From positions 1 through 26,221 of the forward strand of contig NZ_CALHIF010000025.1 in the NCBI RefSeq assembly GCF_938030755.1: 26,221 nt of DNA, in the 5' to 3' direction. Positions 23,428 through 26,221 of this stretch are shown here, piece by piece; positions within the stretch are counted from its first letter, which is position 1; every line of letters begins with the position of its first letter. The stretch is from an uncultured Granulicatella sp. GTDB taxonomy: Bacteria; Bacillota; Bacilli; Lactobacillales; Aerococcaceae. The position numbers and the translations under genes were made by a program. The notes under the pieces are model-generated. The model was not told the DNA's origin and ran no database searches. It saw nothing but the letters and a program-made list of their open reading frames with translations.

Positions 23428-23635
23428 CCTTAATCAACGAACGTTCGAGTTTTAACGTTCGTAACTTATGCGTTTTCATTAATAATATTGAAATATCATT
23501 ATGAAAATAGTGTGAAAAACTGTATTTTTAATTATTTTTCTGTTGTAATTTACGGGTATGTCTTGTAAGATAGTAAGAGAGGTTAAGGAATTCTTAATTT
23601 CTAATAACAAACGTATCTTAGGAGGATATATTTTT
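23428..23635 (+). promoter_or_regulatory. Regulatory region of the phn-type transporter operon
   Basis: About 208 bases without a gene. AACGAAC (23436-23442) lies within the perfect palindrome CGAACGTTCG (23438-23447), and AACGTTCGTAA follows at 23454-23464. The long dyad at 23473-23507 has TTTTCAT...ATGAAAA arms of about 16 bases with one mismatch and one bulge. The promoter TTGTAA (23543-23548)/TAAGAT (23566-23571) has 17-base spacing. A leader of about 60 bases contains a small TTAAG/CTTAA stem near 23583 before AGGAGG. Elements are seen; roles are inferred. Confidence 0.6.
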
Positions 23636-24700
23636 ATGAAAAAGTCTTTTTGGTCTAAATTAGCAATTGGGTTATCATCACTGGCTCTACTGGCAGGATG
23701 TTCTAGTAATTCAGGTTCTGACTCAAATCAAAGTCAAAGTCAAAACGCTTCGAAAACAATCGAAACTTTGAAAATAGCGTTTGTACCATCTCGTGATCCT
23801 GAAACAATTGTGACAACAACAGAACCATTAAAAGAACTACTAAAGAAAGAATTAGCGAAAGAAGGCTACGATGTTAAAAATGTAGATATCTCTGTAGGTA
23901 CAAGTTTTGACGCTGTAGGTGAAGCATTAGCATCAGGTAGTTCAGATATTGGATTCTTACCTGGTGGGACTTATGTATTGTATGACAAAGAAGTAGATGT
24001 ATTATTAACGGCTACTCGTGATAATTTATTAAAAGACTCTACTAATCCAAAAGATTGGAATGATGGAAAAGAAACAGGTCGTGGTACTGAACAAGCTACA
24101 TCCTATAAAGGGTTAATTATTGCAGGCCCAACTGAAAAAGGGAAAGAATTAGCTGCGAAAATCAATAGTGGTCAGGAATTAACTTGGGATGAGTTAAATT
24201 CTGCTAAATGGGGAGTATTAGGAACTTCATCGTCATCAGGGTATATTTACCCAACATTATGGTTACAAGAAAAATACGGTAAAGGTATTTCTGACTTACA
24301 AAACGTTGTTCAATCAGATTCTTATGCAAGTTCTGCAGCACGTTTAGCTTCTGGTCAAATTGATATCATGGTTGGTTATGCTGACGTTCGTAATGACTAC
24401 GCTAAAAAATGGACTAGTGATTATGGTCGTTCAGAAGATATCTTCAAAGAAACGAACGTTATCGGTGTAACTCCAGATATTTACAATGACACAATTTCAG
24501 TAAGTAAATCTTCTCCAATCGTTGACGATGCATTTAAAGAAGCTTTTGCTAATGCGATGATGAATATCTCTAAAACAGATGAAGGTAAAGAAATCATCAA
24601 AATTTACTCTCATAAAGGCTATAAGAAAGCAAATGCTAGTGACTACGATAAAGAACGTGAAGCACAAAAATTACTTAAAAAATTAAAATCAGGTAACTAA
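23636..24700 (+). CDS. phnD: PhnD-type substrate-binding lipoprotein of an ABC importer
   Basis: This is the extracellular binding protein of a phosphonate/phosphite-family ABC transporter. The 354-residue protein starts with a lipoprotein signal whose lipobox LLAGC puts the lipidated Cys at residue 22. A Ser/Gln/Asn-rich linker (SSNSGSDSNQSQSQN) follows. The type-2 periplasmic-binding fold then shows LKIAFVPSRDPETI, DISVGTSFDAVGEALASGSSDIGFLPGGTYVL, GVLGTSSSSGYIYPTLWL and DIMVGYADVRNDY. The real start is ATG 23636 behind AGGAGG; an upstream in-frame ATG at 23558 lacks a ribosome binding site and lies before the promoter -10. No phosphonate catabolism gene is present, so the ligand could be phosphate, phosphite, a phosphonate or something else. 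Confidence 0.9.
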   Translation: MKKSFWSKLAIGLSSLALLAGCSSNSGSDSNQSQSQNASKTIETLKIAFVPSRDPETIVTTTEPLKELLKKELAKEGYDVKNVDISVGTSFDAVGEALASGSSDIGFLPGGTYVLYDKEVDVLLTATRDNLLKDSTNPKDWNDGKETGRGTEQATSYKGLIIAGPTEKGKELAAKINSGQELTWDELNSAKWGVLGTSSSSGYIYPTLWLQEKYGKGISDLQNVVQSDSYASSAARLASGQIDIMVGYADVRNDYAKKWTSDYGRSEDIFKETNVIGVTPDIYNDTISVSKSSPIVDDAFKEAFANAMMNISKTDEGKEIIKIYSHKGYKKANASDYDKEREAQKLLKKLKSGN

Positions 24701-24725
24701 TAAATTTGAGTTGAAGATCAAATGA

Positions 24726-24755
24726 GGGTTAGGATATTTCTCCTGACCCTTTTTT
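24726..24755 (+). terminator. Terminator-like hairpin between phnD and phnC
   Basis: GGGTTAGGA (24726-24734) pairs with TCCTGACCC (24741-24749), with one wobble, followed by six T (24750-24755). Since phnC begins only 20 bases later with no promoter in between, partial termination is likely, giving more binding protein than membrane components. Confidence 0.75.
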
Positions 24756-24774
24756 GAGAGAGAGGCAAGGAATA

Positions 24775-25539
24775 ATGATTAAATTCGAAAACGTATCTAA
24801 AACTTATCCAAATGGGGTTAAGGGTCTAAAAAATATTAACTTAGAAATTGAACAAGGAGAGTTTGTTTCTATTATCGGTCTTTCAGGTGCTGGGAAGTCT
24901 ACGCTTATTCGCACAATTAACAGAATGCTGGATATCAGTGAAGGAAAATTAACGGTTGATGGCACTGATGTAAGTAAATTAAAAGGGAAATCTTTACGTA
25001 AATTCAGAAGAAATAAAGTTGGAATGATCTTCCAATCTTTTAACTTAGTAACTAGAACAACGGTTATTAAGAATGTATTGACGTCAATCGTGCCAGATAT
25101 TCCTTTCTTCCGTTCATTATTTGGAATCTATACCAAAAACGAAAAATTACATGCATTAGAAGCATTAGATAAAGTTGGAATTGTTGATAAGGCATTTATT
25201 CGTGCAGACCAATTATCCGGTGGTCAACAACAACGTGTGGCTTTAGCTCGTACATTAGCACAAAATCCAGAAATTATTCTTGCGGATGAACCTGTAGCAG
25301 CACTTGACCCAGTAACAGCAAAACGCGTTATGGAAGACTTTAAACGCATTAACAAAGAGATGAATATTTCGATTCTTTTAAACATTCACCATGTAGAATT
25401 AGCGCTTGAGTATGCTGATCGTATCTTAGGAATTAGAGATGGCGAAATTGTGTATGATGGTCCAAGTTCTGAAGTGACTCCTGAAGTTTTAGATTTAATC
25501 TACAAAGGAAAGGTGGAGGGGTTGAATGAAGCTAAGTAA
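24775..25539 (+). CDS. phnC: PhnC-type ABC transporter ATP-binding protein
   Basis: The 254-residue protein powers the importer. Walker A is GLSGAGKST at residues 35-43, the Q-loop is in GMIFQSFNL, the signature is LSGGQQQRVALAR, Walker B is ILADEPVAALDP, and the H-loop is in NIHHVELA. The inserted stretch TSIVPDIPFFRSLFGIYTKNEK is typical of the phosphonate-type ATPases. I start at ATG 24775 (AAGGA just upstream; GAGAGAGG a little further) rather than an upstream alternative that would overlap the hairpin T-run. It overlaps phnE by 14 bases, so the two are translationally coupled. Confidence 0.93.
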   Translation: MIKFENVSKTYPNGVKGLKNINLEIEQGEFVSIIGLSGAGKSTLIRTINRMLDISEGKLTVDGTDVSKLKGKSLRKFRRNKVGMIFQSFNLVTRTTVIKNVLTSIVPDIPFFRSLFGIYTKNEKLHALEALDKVGIVDKAFIRADQLSGGQQQRVALARTLAQNPEIILADEPVAALDPVTAKRVMEDFKRINKEMNISILLNIHHVELALEYADRILGIRDGEIVYDGPSSEVTPEVLDLIYKGKVEGLNEAK

Positions 25540-26221
25540 ACTCTTCGCACCAAAAGAATATACACTAGAAAACGGGACTACCGTAAGAGAACCACGATCG
25601 AAAGCGATTATTATTACAATTCTGCTTCTTGTGGCAATGTATTACGCTGGTAAAGTAACGGGATTTAACTTAAAAACGCTTATGCAACGTGGTGGTCAAT
25701 TCTTTGTGATGATTGGTAGAATGTTTCCACCAAACTGGGAATACTCTAGTTTAATTTGGTCGCCATTAATCGATACGATTAAAATGTCCCTATTAGGGTC
25801 TTTATTAGGGTCAATTTTAGTGATTCCTTTTGCGATTATTGCATCTAGCAATATTGTAAAAAATAAGTTTGTGATTAGCTTAAGCCGTTTATTTTTAAGT
25901 GTTGTTCGAACATTACCAACACTAGTAACCGCATTAATTGCCACATATATATTCGGATTAGGAACACTCGCAGGTACATTTGCAATTGCAACTTATACAT
26001 TTGCTTATTGTGGTAAACAACTATACGAACAAATTGAAACGGTTGATATGGGCGCTTTCGAAGCTGCTGAAGCCTTGGGAGCTACCAAAGGAAAAGCTTT
26101 CTCAAGTGCTATTATTCCTCAGATTTTACCAGGCTATTTAGCATCTTCTTTATATTGCTTTGAAGGGAATGTGCGATACGCTTCTATTCTTGGTTATGTA
26201 GGTGCTGGTGGTATTGGGATT
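25526..26221 (+). CDS. phnE: PhnE-type ABC transporter permease (partial, cut by window end)
   Basis: The frame from ATG 25526 is open to the right edge, 232 codons. GGTGGAGGGG lies just before it inside the end of phnC. An N-terminal cytoplasmic stretch (KLFAPKEYTLENGTTVREPRSK) is followed by a membrane segment (AIIITILLLVAMYYAGKV), a polar segment, and then the permease core with further hydrophobic helices (TIKMSLLGSLLGSILVIPFAIIA; TLPTLVTALIATYIFGLGTLAGTFAIATYTFAY). The coupling motif that contacts the ATPase is GAFEAAEALGATKGKAFSSAIIPQ. The visible end (GYVGAGGIGI) is near the last membrane segments, so most of the protein is present. It was missed by stop-bounded ORF calling because the stop is outside the window. 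A second phnE copy often follows in this family. Confidence 0.9.
   Translation, partial: MKLSKLFAPKEYTLENGTTVREPRSKAIIITILLLVAMYYAGKVTGFNLKTLMQRGGQFFVMIGRMFPPNWEYSSLIWSPLIDTIKMSLLGSLLGSILVIPFAIIASSNIVKNKFVISLSRLFLSVVRTLPTLVTALIATYIFGLGTLAGTFAIATYTFAYCGKQLYEQIETVDMGAFEAAEALGATKGKAFSSAIIPQILPGYLASSLYCFEGNVRYASILGYVGAGGIGI

Noticed and set aside
23436..23464. LexA (SOS) box reading of GAAC and GTTC motifs
   Set aside because: The SOS box needs four bases between GAAC and GTTC; here the half-sites abut, and the genes are not DNA repair genes.
23525..23550. CodY box near the phn promoter
   Set aside because: Only one half resembles AATTTTC; the other half has many mismatches.
23558..23635. Upstream ATG extending PhnD by 26 residues
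   Set aside because: It lacks a ribosome binding site, overlaps the promoter, and would bury the lipoprotein signal peptide.
1..26221. CRISPR arrays, tRNA or rRNA genes, prophage genes, toxin-antitoxin or defence systems
   Set aside because: I read the gaps and found no regularly spaced repeats, cloverleaf-like sequences or recognisable defence proteins. XerC is the housekeeping type by context, not a phage integrase.

Overview
The window is a low-GC chromosomal segment from a Gram-positive bacterium, most likely a member of the Lactobacillales. The evidence is AGGAGG-type ribosome binding sites, the codV(xerC)-clpQ-clpY-codY gene order, a parE-parC pair, an lspA-rluD-pyrR cluster, and EF-P with Lys32 in the KPGKGN loop. 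A Carnobacteriaceae- or Aerococcaceae-like host such as Granulicatella is my guess; it is inference and was not checked by alignment.

Layout. Positions 1-1580 hold the 3' end of purB, efp with its terminator, and an unrecognised 209-residue protein. Positions 1630-2905 are a dead IS3-family (IS150-like) insertion sequence with at least three disabling mutations. Positions 2906-3361 carry no convincing gene but contain a striking hairpin of about 100 nt flanked by imperfect direct repeats. Positions 3362-7972 are the xerC-hslV-hslU-codY operon followed by a LacX-like aldose 1-epimerase. plsY (minus strand) converges on it across a perfect palindromic terminator and diverges from parE-parC (8783-13313). 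A two-gene minus-strand operon follows (YkyA-like lipoprotein, then a DUF4015-type glycoside-hydrolase-like exported protein). Next come lspA-rluD-pyrR (15439-17372).

From 17411 the window is accessory metabolism. It starts with a promoter region rich in dyads and a possible CcpA site. A complete seven-gene anaerobic L-ascorbate operon follows in the order ulaD-ulaG-ulaC-ulaA-ulaB-ulaF-ulaE. UlaABC imports and phosphorylates ascorbate, UlaG opens the lactone, UlaD decarboxylates 3-keto-L-gulonate-6-P, and UlaE and UlaF convert the product to D-xylulose-5-P for the pentose phosphate route. No ula regulator lies in the window. After a terminator comes a PhnD/PhnC/PhnE-type ABC importer (23636 to the right edge); phnE is cut by the window end.

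I found no CRISPR array, tRNA, rRNA, recognised riboswitch or defence system. The most interesting non-genic signals are the large hairpin element at 3139-3278, the regulatory motifs shared by the ula and phn promoter regions, and the intercistronic hairpins inside the ula operon. None of these proves a new system.
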